A stretch of 64,000 nt of DNA from Polytrichum commune. Taxonomy: Eukaryota; Streptophyta; Polytrichopsida; Polytrichales; Polytrichaceae. The stretch lies in the NCBI GenBank assembly GCA_950295325.1, contig OX485803.1:69519554-69583553 (forward strand). The letters run 5' to 3'. The notes beneath the pieces were generated by a model. The model saw only the letters and a list, made by a program, of their open reading frames with translations. It had not been told where the DNA came from and made no database searches. Below, piece after piece: positions 21,360 through 34,515 of this stretch (position 1 is its first letter; each line of letters starts with the position of its first letter). A program made the position numbers and the translations under genes.

Positions 21360-24300
21360 AAGTTAGACTCTCATTCCAGAAGTACATTGACCAACTACGA
21401 GTTGAGAAGCTTCGTGAAAATTTTGACGGCGGTTGCGTGAATGATTATGATGGTAATAGCAGAACATCTTGAAGTTCAAGTTGGAGGTGGAAGCGGAAGC
21501 GCGTGTTACTAATGTTCGAAATACTAACTTCCATCTTCTACAAACTCTCAGGTGTGTGTATACCTTTTATCGCAGAGAGAGAGAGAATTAATGCATGCAT
21601 TTTCCTATAAGAGGGGTCGTATTATAAACACATCCTCTTCAGACGTCATTGTTAATCCAAGAGCATAGCGGACTCTTTGAAAATATCATTTATTTCTGCA
21701 TCATTTGTAGGCATGATGGGTCAAAATCCCAGGGTTTCCAAGTTCAACCAGTTATATGGTGTAATCTTTTGGATTTTCTCTATCGATTTGGGGTATAGTT
21801 CATAGATTCCTCGAAATGATCGGTAACTGTTTTGAAGCTTTGAACTTTAACAGGTTGTTTCTCAAACTCAATCAGTTATAATCTATAACTAGCAGTCGGT
21901 TCTCCCCGTTCATTGTTCCAAAGTCCAACCGGTTACATGTTGATATCTTTCGGTTTTCCTCTATCAAATTATTTTCACTTAAATATAGAGTCTCCCAAAC
22001 TGATAGGCGATTTGCATAAAGTCTTGACCATGAACTGGCTATTTTTTAAACTCCACTGGCCCATTTTTAACTAGTGGTCAGAGGTACCCATTCGTAGCGC
22101 TAGAGTTCGCAGCCTTCTACCAAAATCTAGGCTTGAGGTAGATGGTCCCATTGGCGAAAATGGGACATCTACCAAATTCCTAGATATCAGGGTTAAGGCG
22201 ATGAACTGTAGGGTCTTGTATATGCATATGTCAATCATGTGCTTTAAGATAACATTAATTTTATTGATACTACTGTGCCTCGAAAGTTTGTTGATTATCT
22301 TTTGATAATTGTGACAAAATATGTTAGGTGACCTTGAGCCCCTCCACCTGCACACTCTTCAAGAGTTGCAGCTCATATTGCTTCAAATCATTGAGGTTTG
22401 TAGATGCATGTCCATTTATGGGCATGGTGAAACATGGGGTTTAACGAACTACATACTAGTTGTTAGAACTTGATTGAGCCTGCATGCATGATTTATTGAG
22501 ATTTGATTTGCCTCCAAAGCATCATCATCGAAAGTTGAGGGTGAGTCCTTGGGAAGTCCCTAGCCCCTAAACGCTCAAGCCTTCACATTCCAAGAGTAGT
22601 ACTGAGTTTTTTTTGTTATGTAACAAAATAGGCTTTGTTTTCTTCAAATCGAACCATGTGGATATGAACTACACTACCATATATTGAATTTGAAAATTTG
22701 AAGTCAAGTTAACATAGCAACATTGAACAAGGTCTTCATCCATGGGTAGCTAGAAAAAACTCTAATTTTTCTTGCTTCATGACCATTTTGGTCATGCCAC
22801 AAAATTTTGAAAGTTGGCAACTTTGCCATAATACATTATGTGGTTGACAAATGAGTTGCTCCCAAAAATTTGATTTTTTTAGCAAATTTAGATGACATTC
22901 GTCACCCTTAGTGTTGGGAGGTACCACATGAGGTCGTTTTGGGAGATTCCCCCTTCATCATGGAGCAAACAACATGAGCACTAAGTTTTTGACCAAATCC
23001 GTCTAGGCAAGTTGTTCACAACGACCACCTTGTCCCAAGGAAAGAAACCCCACCCGGGCAATATATGTGAAAGATAAAGGTTACTAAATTTGGCTTCCGT
23101 ATTTGGGCAACACATGGAACTGTCTCCCAAAACATGCAATGTCAACCTATGAAAAAATCTTATATGCTTGGAATGTGGGGATTTTATATGTTATTTTGGC
23201 TCACATGGTAGTGGGCAACACCCTACACCACTACATAGCTTTCCATCCATGTGGATTGCCACCTAGTGGGTTGCAAACCCAAGTAGAATAGTAGGTGGCG
23301 ACCCATTTCGGATTGCTTGATCATTTAAGGGCTAGAGGTATGGTTTGGAGTGCCACACACTTTATCTTGGTATGATGTAGTTATGGTTTTTGGGGTTTTG
23401 CACGTTTCTTTGATCACTCACTACTAAACTATTATTTATCATGAAGACCTCCAAATCACTAACACTACTACATAATGTGGGTTTCTATAAAGTGTACATT
23501 TATTTGATGGGATGTGTCCTATGTGATAGTTGGGTGATGGTTTTAAACTTTTGAACTCAACCCAAAATTGAACCCAAAATTGAAGCCACACTTTAAATCC
23601 CACATTTTGTAATAGTGCAAAATTCTCAATAGTGGTTGGGTTGATGTGGAAAAGAATGTGGGTGTGTTTATTGTGCCACTTTCAATAGTGGTGCGATCCA
23701 CATGTCCTACACATTGGATTGAAGAGGTGATGACATTCATGATCCTAATTTATGAGCGTACCCCTCATCCATGCATGTAAAATGAAGGCTCTTACATAGG
23801 GTTGTGGTTATTTCATCTCAACTATATATTGTTGTAGTAATTTGGTCCGTTGGAGGTAATTATAATGTTGCAAAATTAGGAACCTTCGATCTACATGCAT
23901 ACTATTTCATGACGTTTTGTTGGATGAATGGGAGGCACTCTATACGCAACAATTTCTTCTTGCCTTGCAATAGGTTAGTGGGTCGTCACAATGGGTTGTC
24001 TAAATTCATGGTCATTGACATAGCAGACAATGAGAGTAGGCAACTTCTCATCACAAGAATTAAGATTGTCCATATGTACTTAGTGACGCACATCCTTGTA
24101 GGCACATTGAGCAAGTTTCATTCTGAAATTGGGTAAGATTGAAGGTTATGTTTGCTTGTTTGGCGTCTTTTGAAGGATTAAGAACAACAACACTGATCCA
24201 ATGAATATCGTCTTCCTACAACAAAGTTCAAAATCTTTACATGTGAGAGTTTCTTAAATCAAGAGGGCCATGAAGATGCACATGGTTTTGCTCATTTGTA

Positions 24301-25082
24301 TGATCCACTGAAAGCACAGTTTGTTTGTAACTTGTTTGTTGAAATAATTGAAGTTTGGCCATGCATCGGTTCAATACATTGATTCATTGTTAGGGCTTAG
24401 TTGAAGCAATTACAAGCTTCTCAAAGAGATCTTGTTGGTGACACCAAGATTCAAAATTATCACCTTTTTTGTTTGTTGGTTTGTTTGATATATTGTGTAT
24501 AAAACTTGGTTAGTTTCCACTTTGTAGTTGGATGGAAATTAAAACTCTAGAACCTTCTAGGTGTTTCAGGTAGTTAACCAAGAAAATACCAAATTAGGCC
24601 TCATTTAGGGCACAAAACCATGAGTGGTAACATTAATTAGCAAGATGCACTTGATTGACGCATTGCTATAACTCTTTATTTGGAATGGCCATTTTCATCA
24701 TGTGCATTCTTGCACATTATTAGCATAATACATATTTGTAATTTGTTTGTTAAGAATTATAGCAAAGTGTAAGTCCAAATGACATCAAATAATACTTTTG
24801 GTGTAGTTTTGAAGCTAAGAAACTACTTTCACTTTCATTCTTGACATTATAATAACCTTTATTTGTTTAGATAGTAAATGATTTCATCCCAACATTAGAG
24901 TTTGGATTTTCCTTTAGGATGATCAACTTTTGCATTGTGTTTTGTAGAGTGATTTACTTATTATTGTTGTCAATCATTTTATAACTTTGCTAAGAATATG
25001 ACGTTTCTATATTGTTATGGTAGATCAAGACAATCATTGTGTACTTACAAGGGTATGGTGTGCAAAATAGGTCATTATATGA
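21360..25082. other. 3.7 kb without a supported gene
   Basis: The stretch 21735-22080 is related to the repeat family at 9730-10130 (accggtt and 'tttctcaaactca' blocks). The rest, including the 2 kb before the kinase-NLR gene, shows no convincing frame. Untranslated or short first exons of that gene could lie at its right end; a tag just before 25071 could serve as an acceptor. Confidence 0.45.
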
Positions 25083-25115
25083 ATATCCACATGTTTGGGA
25101 AATAACAAATGTTCC

Positions 25116-28100
25116 ATGATGGCCAAGATTTTGCAACGGTTTTTAATTTGGGGTTGTATAAGTATTTGCTTCTTCAAGTTTTGGACATACGTGCGAAAAG
25201 GACAAGCACAAAATCAGCATGGAGGTATTTTGGAATGGCAGAGCAAAGAAGTGACCAAACTTCATGAAGTTCTCAAGACAAAGCAAGTGTTGAATAGGAA
25301 ACAATGTGAAAATCTCCTCAACAAACTCAAACAAGTTGTGTATTCTTTCAACGACATGATCATGTGTACTAATGAGACCTCCAATATTGGGCTTGTGCTG
25401 GCGGAATTATGTCGCATTATTCAAAGAGTACGAGTATTGGTTGAAGATTGTGGGAAGCAAGAATGGTGCCATGCAGCTGCATTTCAAATGAACAATAGGG
25501 AGGCCTTTCGAGAACTTGTGTATGATTTGAAGTGTTTTTGGGATGCAATATGCAAAATGTATTCACCTTCGTGTGTGGAGTCACAATATGACATCCCACT
25601 TATTGATTTTAATGTGGCCACTTATGACGAAATTCAAGGTGATGAAGAAGACCTAAAAGAATGGCTAAAAACAATGCCCAATGATATGGAGGACTATGAA
25701 TTGGCGAAATATTTGTTGAGGAGATTGCAATATGACTTGCAACGAGTGGAAGGTGCAGAATTGGATGCCTTGGAGGTTTCAGATGATTTTATGAAACCAA
25801 AGTTCTTGGAAAGATTAGGTTCTGGAGCAACGGGTGAAGTGTACAAATCCACTTGGATGGGACTTCAAAGTGCAACAAAAGTAATGACAACTTTTCCAAA
25901 TTCTCTCAAAGAAGCCAAAATCTTAGCAGGTTTGAGCCATCCGAACATCATTAAATTTATCGGTTGTGGAACTATTGAAAACCTTGAGGAGAGTCTTGAT
26001 GAAACAATGGAAGTCTCACAAGAATTACATTTAGTAATGGAATTAATGGAGATGAGCTTGGGTGGTTTCTTGAAGAAGCAAAAGAAAACCTTATCATATG
26101 TTGTTGCAATTGATATAATGTATCAAATTGCAAAGGGCATGTGTTATCTTCATGACATGTATGTTGCCCATCTTGATTTGAAGCCAGACAATGTGCTTCT
26201 AAGCTCCATGACAACCTCGAGATTAGATGGAGATTGTGGCCATGGTTTTGTCAAATTGATGGATTATGATACTTCCAAATTGGAGGTTCAAAGCAAGCCA
26301 GAATTACAAATATATACTATTGGTACACCAAAGTATATGGCACCTGAGATGAAGAACAAAAGCAAAGAAGACCCACCTTGTGCGGCATGTCCTTTTCAAG
26401 TTGATGTATGGTCATTTGCTATGACATGTTCAGAGATTCTTTCTCTTAAGCAACCGTATTGGGACACTGAGAACAGGAAAGACATCTTACAAAAGATAAA
26501 AGATCATGTTAGGCCAGACCTGCCTATCAATTGTGACGAGCTTACCGTGTTGATCGATGAATGTTGGGTTGAAGATCCTTTACAAAGGCCAACATTTTCA
26601 AACATTTGTGAACGACTCACAACCTTGAAGACGAAGTTCATGATTGGAACATACTCGAATGATATACCACGGTTTGAGAAAGACGGGTCTATGACCCAAA
26701 ATATGGAAAGGAAATTGAAAGCCTCAAAGCATGTCAAAAAGAAGGTAAGAACACATTCTATTATAATGTGCTTATTGTTTACCTATCACATGTCATGTTT
26801 TTATAGTTATTAATTAAATTTGCTTAAATTGGACTTTGATTATTGAATTCTTACCATAGGATCCTAACATATGTATTCTTGGTATAGGTGGATGAACCAT
26901 CAACACAAAATGAAAAACCGGTTGATCTTGAAAGTAAGCTTGCCAAAGTGAGAATTCATCTTAAACAAGTGAATATCTTGGGTCTCACTGGTATGGGTGG
27001 AATAGGGAAGACCACCTTGGCTAAGGCTGTATTCGATGATGTGAAATCCACATACAATGCATCATGCTTCATTGAACAATTGAAAACTAGAAGTTCACAT
27101 GAAATCCTATGGGAAATTTTACAAAAACTTGGAAGCTTGGACAAAGAAGCAAAGCCTAATAAGGTAGATGCACAACAAATGGTGAGGGAGTTGTTGGTGA
27201 GCAAGAAAATCATTCTTATATTGGATGATCCATTAGATCAAGTTCAAGTGCGTGATATAATTCCAACAGATGCTCAATTTGTCAACAAAGGCACCAATAT
27301 TATCATAACAACCCGTGATTGGGGTCTGATGAAGGATATTGTGGGAAAGAATGGTAAGATAGATGTCAAGGAGTTAGATAGAAATGCAGCACATGAACTC
27401 TTTAATTCTTATGCTTCCATAGATGAAGGACAATTGTCACTAGAATTCCTTGATATACGAGACAAAATTGTAGAAGCTTGTAAGGGCTTGCCTTTGAGCT
27501 TGAAAGTCATGGGTGCATTCTTGCGAGGAAAGGAGAGGATTCGAAGTTGGGAACGGGCTTACCAAAGGATGAAAAGAGGTAGATGTTTGGATGGTGACGA
27601 AGGGCTTTGGAGTACATTAAGGGTCAGTTTTGATGGATTGAAAGACGAAGAAAAAAAATTGTTTATAGACATAGCATGCTTCTTTCCCATGGGGCATAAA
27701 ATAGAAAGAGCTTTGCTTAAATGTGCATCTCCAAGTCGCGTGCTTGATGTGTTGGTGGATAGGTCCTTGGTCAAAATAAACGTAGACGGATTCCTAGAGA
27801 TGCATGACCAACTACGCGACATGGGGCGAATGATGGTTGAGACGGAGGAGGTGTATAAGGGTACTCGAATTTGGAAAAAAGACATGATCCCTTTAGCAAA
27901 TGGACAAAAAAATAAGGTATTTCTATATGTGAACCATTGAAATTAGGGTGTTTATAGCCAAATTGAGTTTCAAACATGTTGGTGAGAGGGTTCATATCTA
28001 AGTTGTACAAACATATACTAGATGTTCATGTAATATGCACTAAAATGGTTTATATTTTCTCTTGTTTGTTAATGACAACATTTGATTTCTATCACCACTT

Positions 28101-31100
28101 TATTTACGAAGATGTGATTTTGATATTGTTTATATTTTCCAAACACAGATGTACCAAAAACTTGAAGGCATTTTACTAAATGAAGAAATTTCACCGAGCC
28201 CTTTCAACATTCACAAAGGCATTGTACACATGTATTTCAGCTCCCTACATCTATTGATTTGTAGGTCATTGACAACCTTTCCAGAGGGATTGGGGAACTT
28301 GACTTCTCTAAGAACCTTAGATTTGTCCTATTGTTCAAGCATGAGAACATTAGCAGATGGATTGGGGAACTTGACTTCTCTAAGAACCTTAGATTTGTCC
28401 TATTGTTCAAGCATGAGAACATTAGCAGATGGATTGGGGAACTTGACTTCCTTGACAACCCTCGATTTGTCATACTGTGAGAGCATCACAACATTACCGG
28501 AGGGATTAGGGAACTTGACTTCTTTGACAACCCTCGATTTGTCATCGTGTGAGAGGCTAACAACAATACCGGAGGGATTGGGAAACTTGACTTCTTTGAC
28601 AACCCTCGATTTGTCATTCTGTGAGAGCATCACAACATTACCGAAGGGATTGGGGAACTTGACTTCTTTGACAACCCTCGATTTGTCATGGTGTATTAGG
28701 CTAACAATATTACCGGAGGGATTGGGGAACTTGACTTCTTTGACAACCCTCGATTTGTCATCGTGTATGAGGCTAACAACATTACCGGAGGGATTGGGGA
28801 ACTTGACTTCTTTGACAACCCTCAATTTGGCCAGGTGTTGGGGCCTAACAACATTACCGAAGGGATTGGGGAACTTGATTTCTTTGACAACCCTCGATTC
28901 GGCCAACTGTTCAAGCCTAACAACAATACCCAAGGGATTGGGGAACTTGACTTCTTTGACAACCCTCCGTTTGTCGAAGTGTTCGAGCCTAACAACATTA
29001 CCGAAGGGATTGGGGAATTTGACTTCTATGAGAACCCTCCGTTTGTCGAAGTGTTCGAGCCTCACAACATTACCGGAGGAATTGGGGAACTTGACTTCTT
29101 TGACAACCCTCCGTTTGTCGAAGTGTTCGAGCCTAACAACAATACCGGAGGGATTGTGGAACTTGACTTCTTTAACAACCCTCCATTTGTCTGGTATGTG
29201 GGGCCTGAGAACAATACGGGAGGGATTGGGGAACTTGACATCTTTGACAACCCTCCGTTTGTCGAATTGTTCGAGCCTGATAACATTACCGGAGGGATTG
29301 GAGAACTTGACTTCTTTGATAACCCTTGATTTGTCAAAGTGTTCGAGCCTCACAACATTACCGGAGGGTTTGGGGAACTTGATTTTTTTGACAACCCTTG
29401 ATTTATCCCATTGCTCAAGCTTGACAACATTAGGGGAGGGATTTGGGAACTTGACTTCTTTGAAAACCCTCTGTTTGTCAGAATTTTCAAACATAACAAC
29501 ATTAACGGAGGGATTGGGCAATTTGACTTCTTTGACAACCCTCCGTTTGTTGGAGTGCACGAGCATGACAACATTACCGGAGGGATTGGGCAACTTGACT
29601 TCTTTGACAACCCTCGATTTGTCGGAGTGTACGAGCATGACAACATTACCGGAGGGATTGGGCAACTTAACTTCTTTGACAACCCTCCGTTTGTCCGAGT
29701 GTACGAGCATGACAACATTACCGGAGGGATTGGGCAACTTGACTTCTTTGACAACCCTCCTTTTGTTGAAGTGTTCGAGCCTCACAACATTACTTGAGGG
29801 ATTGGGGAACTTGACTTCTTTGATATCCCTCGATTTGTCGAAGTGTTCGAGCCTCACAACATTACCGGAGGGATTGGGCAACTTGACTTCTTTGACAACC
29901 CTCCGTTTGTCGAAGTGTTCGAGCCTCACAACATTACCGGAGGGATTGGGCAACTTGACTTCTTTGACAACCCTCGATTTGTCGGAGTGTACGAGCATGA
30001 CAACATTACCGGAGGGATTGGGCAACTTGAATTCTTTGACAACCCTCCGTTTGTCGAAGTGTTCGAGCCTCACAACATTACCGGAGGGATTGGGCAACTT
30101 GACTTCTTTGACAACCCTCGATTTGTCGGAGTGTTCGAGCCTCACAACATTACCGGAGGGATTGGGCAACTTGACTTCTTTGACAACCCTCGATTTGTCA
30201 TCGTGTGAGAGGCTAACAACAATACCGGAGGGATTGGGAAACTTGACTTCTTTGACAACCCTCGATTTGTCATTCTGTGAGAGCATCACAACATTACCGA
30301 AGGGATTGGGGAACTTGACTTCTTTGACAACCCTCGATTTGTCGGAGTGTTCGAGCCTCACAACATTACCGGAGGGATTAGGGAACTTGACTTCTTTGAC
30401 AACCCTCGATTTGTCATCGTGTGAGAGGCTAACAACAATACCGGAGGGATTGGGAAACTTGACTTCTTTGACAACCCTCGATTTGTCATTCTGTGAGAGC
30501 ATCACAACATTACCGAAGGGATTGGGGAACTTGACTTCTTTGACAACCCTCGATTTGTCATGGTGTATTAGGCTAACAATATTACCGGAGGGATTGGGGA
30601 ACTTGACTTCTTTGACAACCCTCGATTTGTCATCGTGTATGAGGCTAACAACATTACCGGAGGGATTGGGGAACTTGACTTCTTTGACAACCCTCGATTT
30701 GGCCAGGTGTTGGGGCCTAACAACATTACCGAAGGGATTGGGGAACTTGATTTCTTTGACAACCCTCGATTCGGCCAACTGTTCAAGCCTAACAACAATA
30801 CCCAAGGGATTGGGGAACTTGACTTCTTTGACAACCCTCCGTTTGTCGAAGTGTTCGAGCCTAACAACATTACCGAAGGGATTGGGGAATTTGACTTCTA
30901 TGAGAACCCTCCGTTTGTCGAAGTGTTCGAGCCTCACAACATTACCGGAGGAATTGGGGAACTTGACTTCTTTGACAACCCTCCGTTTGTCGAAGTGTTC
31001 GAGCCTAACAACAATACCGGAGGGATTGTGGAACTTGACTTCTTTAACAACCCTCCATTTGTCTGGTATGTGGGGCCTGAGAACAATACGGGAGGGATTG

Positions 31101-34046
31101 GGGAACTTGACATCTTTGACAACCCTCCGTTTGTCGAATTGTTCGAGCCTGATAACATTACCGGAGGGATTGGAGAACTTGACTTCTTTGATAACCCTTG
31201 ATTTGTCAAAGTGTTCGAGCCTCACAACATTACCGGAGGGTTTGGGGAACTTGATTTTTTTGACAACCCTTGATTTATCCCATTGCTCAAGCTTGACAAC
31301 ATTAGGGGAGGGATTTGGGAACTTGACTTCTTTGAAAACCCTCTGTTTGTCAGAATTTTCAAACATAACAACATTAACGGAGGGATTGGGCAATTTGACT
31401 TCTTTGACAACCCTCCGTTTGTTGGAGTGCACGAGCATGACAACATTACCGGAGGGATTGGGCAACTTGACTTCTTTGACAACCCTCGATTTGTCGGAGT
31501 GTACGAGCATGACAACATTACCGGAGGGATTGGGCAACTTAACTTCTTTGACAACCCTCCGTTTGTCCGAGTGTACGAGCATGACAACATTACCGGAGGG
31601 ATTGGGCAACTTGACTTCTTTGACAACCCTCCTTTTGTTGAAGTGTTCGAGCCTCACAACATTACTTGAGGGATTGGGGAACTTGACTTCTTTGATATCC
31701 CTCGATTTGTCGAAGTGTTCGAGCCTCACAACATTACCGGAGGGATTGGGCAACTTGACTTCTTTGACAACCCTCCGTTTGTCGAAGTGTTCGAGCCTCA
31801 CAACATTACCGGAGGGATTGGGCAACTTGACTTCTTTGACAACCCTCGATTTGTCGGAGTGTACGAGCATGACAACATTACCGGAGGGATTGGGCAACTT
31901 GACTTCTTTGAGAACCCTCCGTTTGTCCGAGTGTACGAGCATGACAACATTACCGGAGGGATTAGGCAACTTGACTTCTTTGACAACCCTCCTTTTGTTG
32001 AAGTGTTCGAGCCTCACAACATTACTAGAGGGATTGGGCAACTTGACTTCTTTGACCTACCTCGATTTGTCGAAGTGTACGAGCATGACAACATTACCGG
32101 AGGGATTGGGCAACTTGAATTCTTTGACAACCCTCCGTTTGTCGAAGTGTTCGAGCCTGACAACATTACCGGAGGGATTGGGCAACTTGACTTCTTTGAC
32201 AACCCTCGATTTGTCGGAGTGTTCGAGCCTCACAACATTACCGGAGGGATTGGGCAACTTGACTTCTTTGACAACCCTCGATTTGTCGGAGTGTACGAGC
32301 ATGACAACATTACCGGAGGGATTGGGCAACTTGACTTCTTTGAGAACCCTCCGTTTGTCCGAGTGTACGAGCATGACAACATTACCGGAGGGATTGGGCA
32401 ACTTGACTTCTTTGACAACCCTCCTTTTGTTGAAGTGTTCGAGCCTCACAACATTACTTGAGGGATTGGGGAACTTGACTTCTTTGATATCCCTCGATTT
32501 GTCGAAGTGTTCGAGCCTCACAACATTACCGGAGGGATTGGGCAACTTGACTTCTTTGACAACCCTCCGTTTGTCGAAGTGTTCGAGCCTCACAACATTA
32601 CCGGAGGGATTGGGCAACTTGACTTCTTTGACAACCCTCGATTTGTCGGAGTGTTCGAGCCTCACAACATTACCGGAGGGATTGGGCAACTTGACTTCTT
32701 TGACAACCCTCGATTTGTCGGAGTGTACGAGCATGACAACATTACCGGAGGGATTGGGCAACTTAACTTCTTTGACAACCCTCCGTTTGTCCGAGTGTAC
32801 GAGCATGACAACATTACCGGAGGGATTGGGCAACTTGACTTCTTTGACAACCCTCCTTTTGTTGAAGTGTTCGAGCCTCACAACATTACTTGAGGGATTG
32901 GGGAACTTGACTTCTTTGATATCCCTCGATTTGTCGAAGTGTTCGAGCCTCACAACATTACCGGAGGGATTGGGCAACTTGACTTCTTTGACAACCCTCC
33001 GTTTGTCGAAGTGTTCGAGCCTCACAACATTACCGGAGGGATTGGGCAACTTGACTTCTTTGACAACCCTCGATTTGTCGGAGTGTACGAGCATGACAAC
33101 ATTACCGGAAGGATTGGGGAATTGGACTTCTTTGACAACCCTCGATTTGTCGGAGTGTACGAGCATGACAACATTACCGGAGGGATTGGGCAACTTGACT
33201 TCTTTGACAACCCTCAATTTGTTAGGTTGTTCGAGCATGACAGCATTGCCGGAGGGATTGGGGAACTTGACTTCTTTGATATCCCTCGATTTGTCGAAGT
33301 GTTCAAGCCTCACAACATTACCGCAGGGTTTGGGGAATTTGACTTCTTTGATAACCCTCCGTTTGTCGGACTATTTGAGCCTAACAACATTACCGGAGGG
33401 ATTTGGGAACTTGACTTCATTAACAATCCTCGATTTGGCCAAGTGTTCGAGCCTGACAACATTATCGGAGGGATTGGGGAACTTGACTTCTTTGACAATC
33501 CTCCGTTTGTCAGAGTGTTCGAGCATGACAACATTACCGGAGAGATTGGGGAACTTGACTTCCTTGGAAACCCTCGATTTGTCACATTGTTCTAGCATGA
33601 AAACGTTACCGGAGGGACTGGGCAATTTGACTTCTTTGACAACCCTCGATTTGTACCAATGTTCTAACATGACAACATTACCTAAGGGATTGGGGAACTT
33701 GACTTCTTTGACAACGATCCGTTTATCAGAGTGTTGGAGCATGACATCATTACCGGAGGGATTTGGGAACTTGAGTTCTTTAACAACCCTTGATTTGTCA
33801 TATTGTGAGAGGATCACAACATTACCGGAGGGATTGAAGAACTTGACTTCCTTGACAACCCTCCATTTGTCACATTGTTCAAGCCTGACAACATTACCGG
33901 AGGGATTGGGGAACTTGACTTCTTTGACAACCCTTGATTTGTCACATTGTTCAAGCATGAAAACGTTACCGGAGGACCTAAGGATCTTGACTTCTTTGAC
34001 AACCCTCGATTTGCACCAATGTTCAACCCTGACAGCATTATCGTAG
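25116..34046 (+). CDS. Kinase-NB-ARC-LRR receptor (moss-type PNL), about 2,851 residues
   Basis: Exons are 25116-26744, 26888-27916 and 28149-34046. Both introns have GT/AG ends and lie in phase 0. The first ATG is at 25116; the frame is open 11 codons more but without ATG. Exon 1: a hydrophobic segment (about residues 3-25), a helical region recalling plant MLKL-type N-termini, then a kinase domain with the glycine loop LGSGATGEVYK, HLDLKPDN in the catalytic loop, DYD in place of DFG, and APE. Exon 2: NB-ARC with P-loop GMGGIGKTT, kinase-2 ILILDDP, RNBS-B IIITTRD, GLPL, an FIDIACFF block and MHD. Exon 3: about 80 LRRs of 24 residues. Such proteins are intracellular immune receptors in mosses; the LRR probably senses a ligand, NB-ARC switches and the kinase may signal. 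The LRR number is far above the usual 10-30. Short upstream exons are possible. Confidence 0.88.
26745..26887 (+). other. Intron 1 of the kinase-NLR gene (143 bp, phase 0)
   Basis: Donor AAGAAG|gtaaga, acceptor ttggtatag|GTGGATG, and a branch-site-like tcctaac 28 bp before the acceptor. Reading across it would end the kinase exon 22 codons later. It separates the kinase from the nucleotide-binding domain exactly between codons. Confidence 0.85.
27917..28148 (+). other. Intron 2 of the kinase-NLR gene (232 bp, phase 0)
   Basis: Donor AATAAG|gtattt and acceptor ccaaacacag|ATGTAC. It separates the NB-ARC exon from the LRR exon. The LRR exon happens to begin with ATG, which could mislead gene predictors into calling a separate LRR gene. 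Confidence 0.8.
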
Positions 34047-34515
34047 GGCCTAGGGAACTTGATTTCTTTGACAACCCTCAATTTGTTCAATTGTTCAAGC
34101 TTGATAACATTATCGGAGGGATTGGAGAAATTGACTTGTTTATGAACCCTCCATTTGTCCCAATGTTGGAGCTTGACAACATTACCGGAGGGATTGGGGA
34201 ACTTGACTTCTTTGAGAAACCTTTGTTTGTCCAAGTGTTTGAGCTTGACAACTTTATTGGAGGGATTGGGGAACTTGACTTCTTTGACAACCTTCCATTT
34301 GTCTTAGTGTTGGAGCCTAACTACATTACGGGAAGGATTGGGGAACTTGACTTCATTGACAAGGCTCCGTTTGTCCGAGTGTTTGAGCCTAACAACATTA
34401 TTGGAGGTATTGGGAAACTTTACTTTTTGGGAAACCCTCCATTTGTCCCAGTGTTTGAGCCTCAAAACATGAATGGAGGGATTGGGGAACTGAATTTCTT
34501 TGACAATTGGAGAGC
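28270..34515 (+). repeat. 72-bp coding repeat array (LRR units), about 86 copies
   Basis: Each unit encodes a 24-residue LRR close to LPEGLGNLTSLTTLDLSECS plus four residues. About 80 units are in frame up to the stop at 34046 and about six more decayed ones follow. Because 72 is divisible by 3, other frames are also open over long stretches, including 1,213 codons on - (28400-32041). These mirror the repeat and are not separate genes. Units near 33500-34500 are the most diverged, while the middle ones are highly alike. Confidence 0.95.
28486..31902 (+). repeat. Recent internal duplication: 1,545-bp block repeated at +1,872 bp
   Basis: The block 28486-30030 recurs at 30358-31902, an offset of exactly 26 repeat units. 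By eye the copies differ at a single base (28824 A versus 30696 G, an Asn/Asp change in one LRR). Different units border the block on both sides, which defines its ends. Unequal exchange or gene conversion within the array is the simple explanation. Confidence 0.9.

Noticed and set aside
25095-25115. Start of the kinase gene at 25095
   Set aside because: The codon there is TTG; the first in-frame ATG is 25116.
26888-27940. Separate NB-ARC gene starting at 26888
   Set aside because: It begins with GTG directly after a splice acceptor, and its 3' end runs into a donor; it is the middle exon of the kinase-NLR gene.
28400-32041. 1,213-codon open frame on the - strand and 24-residue repeat proteins in other + frames across the LRR exon
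   Set aside because: The 72-bp period keeps all frames open; the LRR frame alone joins to the NB-ARC exon by splicing and shows known motifs.
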